From a virus: 21,173 bases of DNA. This document shows positions 1-6,398 of this stretch, one piece after another; the stretch's first letter is position 1; every line of letters starts with the position of its first letter. The translations under genes were made by a program, and so were the position numbers. Location of the stretch: the IMG/VR virus record IMGVR_UViG_3300021960_000630, positions 1-21,173 of that record; one strand, given 5' to 3'. The notes under the pieces are model-generated. The model had not been told where the DNA came from. It searched no databases and saw only the letters and a list, made by a program, of their open reading frames with translations.

Positions 1-2
1 CA

Positions 3-170
3 CCTAACGAGGCTAGATCAAGATTAGATCTAGAGCCATACGAGGGTGGAGATAACTTCTACCTAGGATTACAGGGAGCCGCAGTTGATCCAACTATATC
101 TCCACTAGGTAAAGATGAACACGACCCGAAAGTTATATTAAACGATCCAAATAATTTAGAAAATGATTAG
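3..170 (+). CDS. Phage portal protein, C-terminal end (partial)
   Basis: The reading frame is open from the window edge and ends with TAG at 168-170, giving the last 55 residues. It begins PNEARSRLDLEPYEGGDNFY. A block of the form 'NEaR..L.l.P..GGD' near the C-terminus is typical of HK97-type portal proteins, the dodecameric ring through which DNA enters the capsid and to which connector and terminase dock. The acidic, Asn-rich tail is also common there. The neighbours support this, since protease and major capsid genes follow in the usual portal-protease-capsid order. The stop overlaps the start of the next gene by eight bases. The start and main body lie outside the window. Confidence 0.75.
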   Translation, partial: PNEARSRLDLEPYEGGDNFYLGLQGAAVDPTISPLGKDEHDPKVILNDPNNLEND

Positions 171-417
171 TCAAAACTATACAATAAGTACAACAACTGC
201 TACAAAAATATTAGATAGTCAAAACTTCGAGCAGCATATTTATATACACAATAACCACTCTAATAAAATGTATTTAGGCGGTAGTGATGTAACATCTACT
301 AACGGTTTACACCTAGATAATGGAGAACTTATAGAGTTAAGAATACCGCAAGATAACGAACTCTACGCAATAAGCGAGGGTACGACGGGTATTTTAGTAG
401 TACTAAGACCAAGATAA
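163..417 (+). CDS. Small head-module protein, likely beta-rich virion protein
   Basis: 84 residues with no signal peptide or membrane segment. Residues 25-84 have the pattern 'IYIHNN...MYLGGSDVTSTNGLHLDNGELIEL...LYAISEGTTGILVVL'. I know this pattern from small, alternating-hydrophobic proteins encoded in the head region of many siphophages; they look like beta-sandwich virion or decoration proteins, but I cannot name a proven function. The start overlaps the portal stop and its own stop overlaps the protease start (TAATG at 415-419), so translation is probably coupled. An exact role (head fibre base, decoration, connector accessory) is not visible from sequence. Confidence 0.6.
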   Translation: MISQNYTISTTTATKILDSQNFEQHIYIHNNHSNKMYLGGSDVTSTNGLHLDNGELIELRIPQDNELYAISEGTTGILVVLRPR

Positions 418-1709
418 TGCCTTATTATATTTCGATGACGCACCCGGATTGTAAAGACGGACACGCAGTAGTAAAAGAAGAAAACGACGAGTTAATTACT
501 TGCCATAAGACCCACGAAGAGGCGGAAAAACACCTAACCGCACTTAATATAGCTATGAGTGAGGAAGAAGAATACAATAACGTACAAGATCTAGAGGAAA
601 GAGCGGTAGATCTATCCGCTCCGCAATTTATGATCGTAAATATGCAACGAGGATTAGATAATTTAGATAGAGCAGGCGACGGACTAACACCTAAAACAAT
701 TAGGGACGCTAGATCTATTGTTAGTAGTGGTAAAGTAAGCCCGGCAAAAGTTTCATTAATGGGCGCTTGGCACGCTAGGCACCTTAGCGATCTAGATAGA
801 GAGAAGAGTAACCCTAAAGATCCGGCAACTTGGAGAGGGAGCGATGTAGCTTTTTTATTGTGGGGATCTAACCCGTGGACTAACCCGGATCAAGCGGGAG
901 AGTGGGCAAGAAGAAAACTAGATCAACTTAAAGACGAAGAGGGTAGAGTATCTAATTTTTATGACATAGATAATAATTCTATGTCAACAACGATTAATAT
1001 GTTAAATAATAAGGTTAGGATTAATAACGTGAATAAAGAAAAAGAGAGCCGATCTTTTGGCTTAGCTAACGTAGAAATAAGAGAAAATAAAGACGGGGAA
1101 ATATCCTATAACTTTAGTGGTTATGCAAGTGTATTTAATAAACCGTATGGAGTAAGAGATAGTAAAGGTACCTACACCGAAACAATTAAACCGGGAGCCT
1201 TTAAGAAAACTCTACAAGAACAAGACGACGTAAGATTTTTAGTAAACCACGACGGAATACCTTTAGCTAGATCTAGTAGCGGCACTTTAAGACTTGAAGA
1301 AGATGACTACGGATTATTTGTCGAGGCTAGTTTAGATCCTAATAACCCAACAGTTGCAGAAGTTGCCTCCGCTATGAAGAGAGGCGATCTAAACGAAATG
1401 TCTTTCGCTTTCGCAGCAGTTAGGGACGATTTCAACGGAGAAACTAGAGAAGTACAAGAAGTAAGGTTATTCGATGTTAGCGTAGTAACATACCCGGCAA
1501 ATAGTTGGGCAGGAGCAACATTAAGAGGATTAGATATAAGCGAGTACCAAAAAGAATTAATAGAGGCTCGTAGCGGAGATAAAGCCGTAGAAGTTTTAGA
1601 GCAAATAATCAACAAACTACAAGATAGTAGCGAAGAAGATAAGCGCTCTAAAAATAAACCGGAATTAGAGATCTTAAAAATTAAGATGAAAAAAGACGGT
1701 TTATTATAA
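417..1709 (+). CDS. HK97-family prohead protease with N-terminal accessory domains
   Basis: 430 residues, about twice the length of a minimal prohead protease. Residues 213-372 are the protease: 'RFLVNHD' places the catalytic His at 278, 'EMSFAF' the Ser at 329, and the following 'LFDVSVVTYPAN' (351-362) is the conserved strand and loop with an acidic residue. The enzyme cleaves the scaffold part of the capsid protein and itself during maturation. Residues 1-50 (MPYYISMTHPDCKDGHAVVK onward) form a small domain. Residues 90-175 form a helical domain with 'AWHARHLSDLD' and 'VAFLLWGSNPW'. I know both from actinobacterial phage proteases, without assigned function. Residues 373-430 are charged and may be cleaved off. 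A Met near residue 189 precedes the protease part, but no ribosome site is seen there. Confidence 0.9.
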   Translation: MPYYISMTHPDCKDGHAVVKEENDELITCHKTHEEAEKHLTALNIAMSEEEEYNNVQDLEERAVDLSAPQFMIVNMQRGLDNLDRAGDGLTPKTIRDARSIVSSGKVSPAKVSLMGAWHARHLSDLDREKSNPKDPATWRGSDVAFLLWGSNPWTNPDQAGEWARRKLDQLKDEEGRVSNFYDIDNNSMSTTINMLNNKVRINNVNKEKESRSFGLANVEIRENKDGEISYNFSGYASVFNKPYGVRDSKGTYTETIKPGAFKKTLQEQDDVRFLVNHDGIPLARSSSGTLRLEEDDYGLFVEASLDPNNPTVAEVASAMKRGDLNEMSFAFAAVRDDFNGETREVQEVRLFDVSVVTYPANSWAGATLRGLDISEYQKELIEARSGDKAVEVLEQIINKLQDSSEEDKRSKNKPELEILKIKMKKDGLL

Positions 1710-1785
1710 GACGTTACGCCGGATAATCTATCCACCTAACGCAGTAAGTATAAGTATAAGTAATAGCAACTTTAAGGATATTAAA

Positions 1786-3114
1786 TTGAAAAAATTAATA
1801 GAAGAAAGGGACGCTAAATCGGCAGAACTTAACGAACTCGTTGAGGAAATGGACGCTATGGATAAAGGCGAAGAGTTAGACGCTAAAATTGAAAGATCTA
1901 ACGAGCTTTTAGTAGAGATCAAAGACTTAAACGAGAAGATCGAAAAAGACGCAGATTTAAGAAAGACCCTAAAACAAGTTGAAGAAAGCAGAAAGTCTTT
2001 AAATATTAAAGATGAAGATATTAGCGAAACTCGTATGGAAGTGAAAGAGCCGGATATGTACCGTAAAGGTGGCGAACACTCTTTCTTCGCAGATATGTAT
2101 AAAGCTAAATTCAACAACGATTACTCGGCTAGCAAAAGACTAGCAGAACACCAAGAAGTTTCTAAAAGAGATGTCGGTACCGGAGCTTTTACCGGTTTAG
2201 TCGTACCTCAATATATGGTAGAAGATTACGCACCACTCGCAAGAGCAGGAGCTAACTTCTATAATGCAGTACCTAAAAAAGAATTACCGGCTTTCGGAAA
2301 TAAAATAGAAATTTCTAGAATTACTACGGGATCCGCAGCAGCAGAACAAGCAAGCGAAAACTCCGCAGTACAAGAAACCAATATGGACGATACTTTATTG
2401 ACCGTTAACGTTGATACAGTAGCAGGCCAACAAGACGTATCTAAGCAAGCTCTAGATAGAGGAGGCCAACCGGGTTTCTCTATGGAAGAAATTATTTTCC
2501 AAGATCTAGCAGCAGCTTATTACACAAAGTTAGATAACTTATTGTTAAACGGCTCCGGATCTTCCGGACAACCACTCGGTTTAACTTCTGTAAGCGGCGT
2601 AAATAGCGTAACATATACAGACGCTAGCCCTACAGTTGGCGAGTTAATGCCTAAATTAGCAGACGCTATACAACAAGTTAACTCTAATCGTTTCGCTCCG
2701 GCAACTGCGATTATTATGCACCCTAGACGTTGGGGCTTTTTGACCGCAGGGCTTGATAGCTCAAATAGACCACTAGTTTTACCTAGTGGAAATGCACCGC
2801 AAAACGCTTATGGCGTTGGCGACGCAGCGAAATACGGAATAGTTGGAAACCTTTTAGGTATTCCGGTTATTACCGACGCTAATGTAGCTACAAACTTCGG
2901 TACAGGAACTAACGAAGACGAGATCTATATTGTGAGAGCAGAAGATCACATACTCTTCGAGCAAGATATGTTTACTGCTAAGTTTGAAGAAACTAACGCA
3001 GGATCTTTAACAACTAAATTAGTTGTTTATGGATATGTTGCTTTCGCTAGCGGTAGATACCCAAGTGGTATTTCCGTAATTGGCGGAACAGGATTGGTAA
3101 CACCAACCTTTTAA
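1786..3114 (+). CDS. Major capsid protein, HK97 fold
   Basis: 442 residues starting at TTG, chosen because AAGGA at 1774-1778 lies seven bases upstream and no ATG or GTG is available in frame before residue 23. Residues 1 to about 85 are a charged coiled coil, the delta or internal scaffold domain of HK97-type capsid proteins. The capsid domain begins around 'VGTGAFTGLVVPQYM' (130-144), followed by the N-arm and P-domain pattern with 'RITTGSAAAEQASENSAVQE' and 'QDVSKQALDRG'. The protein forms the icosahedral shell after the upstream protease removes the delta domain. The 76-bp gap before it contains a short AGTATAAGTATAAG tandem. A GC-rich hairpin follows its stop. Confidence 0.93.
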   Translation: MKKLIEERDAKSAELNELVEEMDAMDKGEELDAKIERSNELLVEIKDLNEKIEKDADLRKTLKQVEESRKSLNIKDEDISETRMEVKEPDMYRKGGEHSFFADMYKAKFNNDYSASKRLAEHQEVSKRDVGTGAFTGLVVPQYMVEDYAPLARAGANFYNAVPKKELPAFGNKIEISRITTGSAAAEQASENSAVQETNMDDTLLTVNVDTVAGQQDVSKQALDRGGQPGFSMEEIIFQDLAAAYYTKLDNLLLNGSGSSGQPLGLTSVSGVNSVTYTDASPTVGELMPKLADAIQQVNSNRFAPATAIIMHPRRWGFLTAGLDSSNRPLVLPSGNAPQNAYGVGDAAKYGIVGNLLGIPVITDANVATNFGTGTNEDEIYIVRAEDHILFEQDMFTAKFEETNAGSLTTKLVVYGYVAFASGRYPSGISVIGGTGLVTPTF

Positions 3115-3129
3115 TTAAATAATTCGTAA

Positions 3130-3155
3130 CCGGGGGACGTGCAAACGCTCCCCGG
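3130..3155 (+). promoter_or_regulatory. GC-rich hairpin after the major capsid gene
   Basis: CCGGGG (3130-3135) pairs with CCCCGG (3150-3155), with a further G-U pair and an inner CGT/ACG helix around a short GCAA-type loop. It lies 16 bases after the capsid stop and is one of the most GC-rich spots in the A+T-rich head region. No U-tract follows (next bases are AAACGATTAAGG), so it is not a canonical terminator. It could protect the 3' end of a processed capsid mRNA or reduce read-through into less abundant connector genes. Confidence 0.55.
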
Positions 3156-3178
3156 AAACGATTAAGGAATAAGATTTT

Positions 3179-3349
3179 ATGAGTAAAGAAAAAATAGAGG
3201 CTTTAAAAAAAGAATTAAAACACTACGAGATTTATAAAAAAGCAGATAGAGCCGAGCAAGTTAAAAAAGAAATTGAAAAACTTGGCGGTAAGATTGAGAA
3301 TAAAGCTGCTAAACCTAAAGCCGAAAAAAAAGTCGTAAAAAGTAAGTAG
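3179..3349 (+). CDS. Small lysine-rich coiled-coil protein of the head region
   Basis: 56 residues, starting at ATG with AAGGA at 3164-3168 ten bases upstream. The sequence is almost entirely Lys, Glu and Ala with heptad-like spacing (MSKEKIEALKKELKHYEIYK), then a basic Lys/Ala/Pro tail ending KKVVKSK. It sits between the capsid and head-tail connector genes, where many siphophages encode a similarly small charged protein of unknown role, sometimes proposed as head-tail joining or capsid-associated. The composition matches the genes around it and the frame is clean, so I accept it as a gene. Function is not assignable. Confidence 0.65.
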   Translation: MSKEKIEALKKELKHYEIYKKADRAEQVKKEIEKLGGKIENKAAKPKAEKKVVKSK

Positions 3350-3358
3350 GCCTAACTA

Positions 3359-3991
3359 ATGGCTATTACTAACGGGTACATAACCCAAAACGATCTAAAG
3401 GCTTTTGTAGGGATCCCGGCTAGTGATACGGCCGACGATGACTTATTAGATAACGCAATTAATGGCGCTAGTCGTCAAATAGATAGCTTTTGTGGACGAA
3501 AATTTTACGCCGACGGATCTACAAGCGCTAGAGAATACTTCACTAATGATTTTTACAAACTATACGTAGATGATATATCTACTGCTACCGGATTAGTTGT
3601 TAAATATGATAATGACGACGACGGTACTTATGAAACCACCGTACCTAGTACAGAATATAAATTATTACCTATAAATGGAGTAGTTGGAGGTATTGAGGGT
3701 AGCCCTTATTACGTGATCCAACTTAATAGCGACGGATCCTATGAGTGGCCTTTATCAAACACTTCTAATAGACCATACGCAGAAATTACCGCTAATTGGG
3801 GTTATGCAACTACACCGGAGCCAATTAAATACGCTTGTAAGATGTTAGCTAGCGAGTTATTCGCTATGCGTAACGCACCTTTAGGAGTAGCAGGCGTTGG
3901 AGATTTCGGCGTAGTTAACGTACAACAAAACAGAGAGGTAACTAGATTATTACTACCGTATCGTAAAGCTAGCGTACTAGGAATAGCTTAA
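3359..3991 (+). CDS. Head-tail connector protein (gp6/adaptor-like)
   Basis: 210 residues. The N-terminus 'YITQNDLKAFVGIPASDTADDDLLDNAINGASRQIDSFCGRKFY' is the characteristic helical start of the HK97 gp6-like connector family: a short helix, a D-D-x-L helix, then 'I...CGR.FY'. The centre is beta-rich, and the end (residues about 155-210) has 'PEPIKYACKMLASELF' and a C-terminal 'LLLPYRK' usual in these adaptors. The protein is expected to form the ring under the portal. Its stop overlaps the next start by one base (TAATG at 3989-3993). No strong Shine-Dalgarno is visible before its ATG. Confidence 0.8.
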   Translation: MAITNGYITQNDLKAFVGIPASDTADDDLLDNAINGASRQIDSFCGRKFYADGSTSAREYFTNDFYKLYVDDISTATGLVVKYDNDDDGTYETTVPSTEYKLLPINGVVGGIEGSPYYVIQLNSDGSYEWPLSNTSNRPYAEITANWGYATTPEPIKYACKMLASELFAMRNAPLGVAGVGDFGVVNVQQNREVTRLLLPYRKASVLGIA

Positions 3992-4416
3992 TGGCTAGCT
4001 TACAGGAATTAAGGGACGGTATTAAAACCACCCTAACCGATAATATTGACGGTTTACGAGTTTATGATGTTGTACCGGATTACTCAATTAACTTTCCGGT
4101 AGCAATAGTACTACCAACATCGATCCAATTTAATATAGCTATGCAACGTGGCACGGATCTATACAGTTTTGATATTTTAGTAGCAGTACAACGAGCCGAG
4201 AGTAGAACGGCACAAGATAAACTCGACGAATATATAACAGGCGCCGGGAGTAAGTCTATAAGACAAGCTATATTTAATAATAAGACACTAGGTTTAGAGA
4301 ATACCGACGCAACTATTACCGGGGTAAGTAATTACGCCGCCGATGTCAACCTAAACGGTACCGACGCAATAGGAGCTAATATAAGCCTAGAAGTTTATAC
4401 AAAAGGAACTAGCTAA
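3991..4416 (+). CDS. Tail terminator / head-tail joining protein (probable)
   Basis: 141 residues without membrane segments. It begins 'MASLQELRDGIKTTLTDNIDGLRVYDVVPDYSINFPVAIVLP', a helix followed by 'v.d.vP..i..P.a.v.p', as in the small alpha/beta proteins encoded just after the connector in siphophages. Those proteins cap the tail tube at the head side (lambda gpU/HK97-like fold). 'FDILVAVQRAESRTAQDKLDEYI' fits the central strand and helix of this fold. The position between connector and tail tube supports the call. The fold assignment rests on gene order and pattern, not on a diagnostic motif. Confidence 0.6.
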   Translation: MASLQELRDGIKTTLTDNIDGLRVYDVVPDYSINFPVAIVLPTSIQFNIAMQRGTDLYSFDILVAVQRAESRTAQDKLDEYITGAGSKSIRQAIFNNKTLGLENTDATITGVSNYAADVNLNGTDAIGANISLEVYTKGTS

Positions 4417-4611
4417 ATGCCAAAATTTAAAATTGTAGGAAATAAAAAAGTAGACGGTAAAGAGCCGGGTAGCATAATCGAGATTAAGGATCTAGATAAA
4501 ATTTTAACCTTATCTAAAGCAGGCCATATAGCCGCAGTAGATAAAAAAGAAGATAAAAAGAAGATCAAAAAAGTTATAGATCATAAAGCAGAAGAGGTAG
4601 ATAATGGCTAA
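4417..4611 (+). CDS. Small basic protein of the neck region
   Basis: 64 residues: a short beta-like N-terminal half (MPKFKIVGNKKVDGKEPGSI, then EIKDLDKILTLSKAGHIAAV) and a Lys/Asp-rich tail. Similar small proteins with a 'v..g..v.G..pG..v.l.......L...G.i..v' pattern are encoded near the neck genes of many phages; they are small beta-barrel-like modules of unknown role. It starts directly after the previous stop and its end overlaps the next gene by eight bases, so it belongs to the same translationally coupled unit. Confidence 0.6.
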   Translation: MPKFKIVGNKKVDGKEPGSIIEIKDLDKILTLSKAGHIAAVDKKEDKKKIKKVIDHKAEEVDNG

Positions 4612-5329
4612 GTATGTATTTACCGACGGTAAATTATTTATTGGTGGTTACGATTTAAGCTCTCATACCAACGCAGTAACTTTAGATATTACGGCCGATG
4701 AGCTTGATGTTACAACTATTAATAGTGGTGGATTTAGGGAAAGAATAGGCGGCCTTAAAGATAGCAGTTTGAGTATCGACGGTTTTTTCGAGGCAGGCAC
4801 AGAAAAACCGGACGCTTTATTAGGAGCTAATGTAGGTAACGAGTTAATCGTTACAGTTGTACCGGACGCAGGAGTAGGAAATATAGCTTACTTCTTAAAG
4901 TCAAAACTATTTAGTTATCAAATATTTGGAGGTATTGGAGAGATCGCACCGTTTAATATTTCTAAATCAAATAGCACCGATAAAGTTGTTAGGGGTACTA
5001 TTGATATAGATAGCGCAATAACCGCTACCGGAAATAGTACAGGTGTACAATTAGGCGCCGTAGCCTCCACCGAAACAATATACGCCGCCGTACATTGTAC
5101 AGGAGTTAGCGGAACGAGTACCCCTACTATTACAATAACACTAGAGAGCGATGATAATTCTAGCTTTACTAGCCCTACAACAATAGCGACGTTTACAGAT
5201 ATAACCGCTATTAGTAGTGAGATCAAAAAAGTATCGGGAGCTATAACAGACGATTACTTCCGTTTTGCTTATACAGTAACCGGGACTACTCCAAGTTTTA
5301 ATATCCACGCTGCTTTCGGTATCGAATAA
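4604..5329 (+). CDS. Tail-tube (major tail) protein, long paralogue with C-terminal beta domain
   Basis: 241 residues. Residues 1-135 match the second tail-tube protein at 6399 throughout: 'MAKYVFTD', 'VTLDITADE', 'GGLKDSSLSID' and 'GIGEIAPFNIS' have clear counterparts. Residues about 136-241 are an extra Ig-like beta domain ('TETIYAAVHCTG', 'TITITLESDDNS', 'SPTTIATFTDIT', 'ITDDYFRFAYTVTGTTPSFN') of a kind I know as a common appendage on tail-tube proteins, exposed on the tail surface. It should form stacked rings around the tape measure. GAGG before the start is a usable ribosome site. Its downstream neighbour is the inserted cassette rather than the chaperones. Confidence 0.82.
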   Translation: MAKYVFTDGKLFIGGYDLSSHTNAVTLDITADELDVTTINSGGFRERIGGLKDSSLSIDGFFEAGTEKPDALLGANVGNELIVTVVPDAGVGNIAYFLKSKLFSYQIFGGIGEIAPFNISKSNSTDKVVRGTIDIDSAITATGNSTGVQLGAVASTETIYAAVHCTGVSGTSTPTITITLESDDNSSFTSPTTIATFTDITAISSEIKKVSGAITDDYFRFAYTVTGTTPSFNIHAAFGIE

Positions 5330-5416
5330 AAAATATTTCTTAAAACCGGAAATTTAGAAAAAGTTGGGACATAAGGTTATATAGAGGAAAAAGTAAAAGC
5401 TATATAAGGGGGTAAT

Positions 5417-5578
5417 ATGTTTTACGACTTTACTAAATGTAATTGTTGCAAAAAATATAATTGCTATATATGCAACAAACTACAACTACAACCTAAAAAA
5501 TATCACTTAACAATTAGCGGCCATAAAAAGCCAATATGCAAAAAACACTTAAACCAATTTAACCTCTTATGGGGTTAA
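5417..5578 (+). CDS. Cys-rich mini-protein, putative zinc finger
   Basis: 53 residues. Cysteines lie at 8, 10, 11, 16, 19 and 41, with His at 30, 36 and 44 ('KCNCCKKYNCYIC' then 'PICKKH'). The CxxC plus CxxH arrangement can hold one or two zinc ions. It starts at ATG behind AAGGGGGT (5406-5413), a ribosome signal shared with other cassette and downstream-operon genes. It lies upstream of the cassette promoter, so it must be read through from the structural operon or from an unseen promoter. Family unknown; DNA, RNA or protein binding are all possible. The high Cys density in a clean frame argues against a chance ORF. Confidence 0.6.
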   Translation: MFYDFTKCNCCKKYNCYICNKLQLQPKKYHLTISGHKKPICKKHLNQFNLLWG

Positions 5579-5601
5579 GTTGGAGATTAAAAAAATTATT
5601 A

Positions 5602-5638
5602 AAAAATACACCACTATTTACAAAAGTATGTATATAAT
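5602..5638 (+). promoter_or_regulatory. Promoter of the inserted cassette (copy 1)
   Basis: TATAAT at 5633-5638 is preceded by AAAAGTATG. The 37 bases ending at this -10 box match 19321-19357 at 30 positions without gaps, so this is a repeated promoter. An A/T-rich tract (5588-5608) could act as an UP element. There is no good -35 at 17 bp. The conserved ACACCA block lies about 22 bp upstream of the -10, so recognition may depend on TATG plus TATAAT or on a phage factor. The -10 lies 33 bases before the ATG at 5672. Confidence 0.75.
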
Positions 5639-5653
5639 GGTTACATAAGATAA

Positions 5654-5668
5654 ATACTTGGGAGGTAT
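5654..5668 (+). promoter_or_regulatory. Leader dyad motif containing the ribosome-binding site, forward copy 1
   Basis: ATACTTGGGAGGTAT. AATAC and GTATT arms can form a five-base-pair hairpin whose loop carries TTGGGAG, so part of the GGGAGG Shine-Dalgarno site for the gene at 5672 would be displayed in a loop. Eleven bases (ATACTTGGGAG) are exactly complementary to CTCCCAAGTAT at 6279-6289, at the 3' end of the same transcript. A near copy is at 19374 before the downstream operon. Confidence 0.7.
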
Positions 5669-5671
5669 TAA

Positions 5672-5971
5672 ATGAGTAAAAATACAGGTTGGTTTAAAAG
5701 CGAAGTTGTAGATCTAAGAAATTCTAATGTTGAATTAGATAATAATTTTAGTTGTATCTTCGGTAACAAAACTCACGTAGAAGATTTTATCGGTGGTAAA
5801 GCTACTTTTAAAATTACTTTTTTTGGAAACGAAACTAACTGCTCAACAACTTTTAGATTTCCTAAAGGTTGGACTATTAAAAAAATGTTGGAAACCGGTT
5901 TAAACGAATTAGGTTTCGAAACTACAAGACACGAAATACTCGATTGGGTACAAGTTAAGGGGGTAAAATAA
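5672..5971 (+). CDS. Cassette protein of unknown function (99 aa)
   Basis: First gene after the cassette promoter, with GGGAGG six bases before the ATG. No signal peptide or membrane segment. Residues 43-65 ('KATFKITFFGNETNCSTTFRF') read as paired beta strands, followed by 'PKGWTIKKMLETGLNELGFETTRHEILDWV', a predicted helix. This suggests a small alpha/beta domain. I do not recognise the family. It overlaps the next gene by one base (TAATG) and is expected to be made with it. The promoter-gene-gene-terminator layout inside the tail operon is that of a moron, so a role in host takeover, superinfection exclusion or counter-defence is a reasonable guess only. Confidence 0.75.
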   Translation: MSKNTGWFKSEVVDLRNSNVELDNNFSCIFGNKTHVEDFIGGKATFKITFFGNETNCSTTFRFPKGWTIKKMLETGLNELGFETTRHEILDWVQVKGVK

Positions 5972-6276
5972 TGAAAGAAAGCGCTAGTTATTTATTAGAC
6001 GATCTAAACTCTATAGATCGTAAATTAAATCGTAGGTTATCTATAGGAAAATATGAAACCTACGAAATTATTGTATTTGGTAAAGGTAAGACCGGTAAAA
6101 GTTACGGTAAGTTTGATTATCAAGACTTTTTAAAATTTGGTTTTAGCCGTAAAAATACTAGAGATCATCTAAGCAAAAAATTTATTAATAAGGATCTAGC
6201 TTATGATTGTTGGAAACTTTTAAATGATCTAGAGCTATATTCTTATGAGTTTGTTTTAAAAACTAATCGTAAATAA
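5971..6276 (+). CDS. Cassette protein of unknown function (101 aa)
   Basis: Begins at ATG behind AAGGGGGTAAAATA, the ribosome signal shared by cassette and downstream-operon genes, and overlaps the previous stop by one base. The N-terminus (1-25) is a charged helix. Residues 31-50 ('YEIIVFGKGKTGKSYGKFDY') contain GxxxxGKS preceded by a hydrophobic strand, which resembles a Walker A loop. The protein is too short for a normal P-loop NTPase and no Walker B is seen. The C-terminal half is Lys/Asp-rich and probably helical. Family unknown. The stop codon abuts the inverted copy of the leader motif at 6276. Confidence 0.75.
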   Translation: MKESASYLLDDLNSIDRKLNRRLSIGKYETYEIIVFGKGKTGKSYGKFDYQDFLKFGFSRKNTRDHLSKKFINKDLAYDCWKLLNDLELYSYEFVLKTNRK

Positions 6277-6289
6277 TACTCCCAAGTAT
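6276..6289 (+). promoter_or_regulatory. Inverted copy of the leader motif before the cassette terminator
   Basis: ATACTCCCAAGTAT is the reverse complement of ATACTTGGGAGTAT, one base shorter than the leader motif at 5654. It begins on the last base of the upstream stop codon. ATACT and AGTAT can form a hairpin with a CCCA loop, or the site can pair with the leader. TACGATA and a terminator follow, as in the sister site at 19239. Confidence 0.7.
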
Positions 6290-6301
6290 ATTACGTACGA
6301 T

Positions 6302-6330
6302 AAAAGCCGGGTTTAATCGCCCGGCTTTTT
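6302..6330 (+). terminator. Intrinsic terminator ending the cassette
   Basis: AAAAGCCGGG (6302-6311) pairs with CCCGGCTTTT (6320-6329) around an eight-base loop and is followed by a T-run, a canonical Rho-independent terminator. The A-run before the stem could also make it act on the other strand. Its stem (GCCGGG/CCCGGC) is the same as at 19264. Lying inside the tail operon, it should stop structural transcription unless this is overcome. Confidence 0.9.
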
Positions 6331-6398
6331 CTATGTCATACTACGCTCTACTAAATTGCTAATACTTACAATAAACTTAGTTAAATAAAGGAGTTAAA

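Noticed and set aside
1307-2117. Two minus-strand ORFs over the protease end and capsid start
   Set aside because: Ser/Leu-rich mirror frames of Glu/Lys-rich coding DNA; the + strand genes are certain.
3057-3071. ATACCCAAGTGGTAT, similar to the inverted leader motif
   Set aside because: It lies inside the capsid coding frame (RYPSGI), is not near a terminator, and has a different spacing; taken as chance.
5580-5648. 22-codon ORF from TTG running through the cassette promoter
   Set aside because: Very short, weak start, and the DNA is better explained by the conserved promoter.
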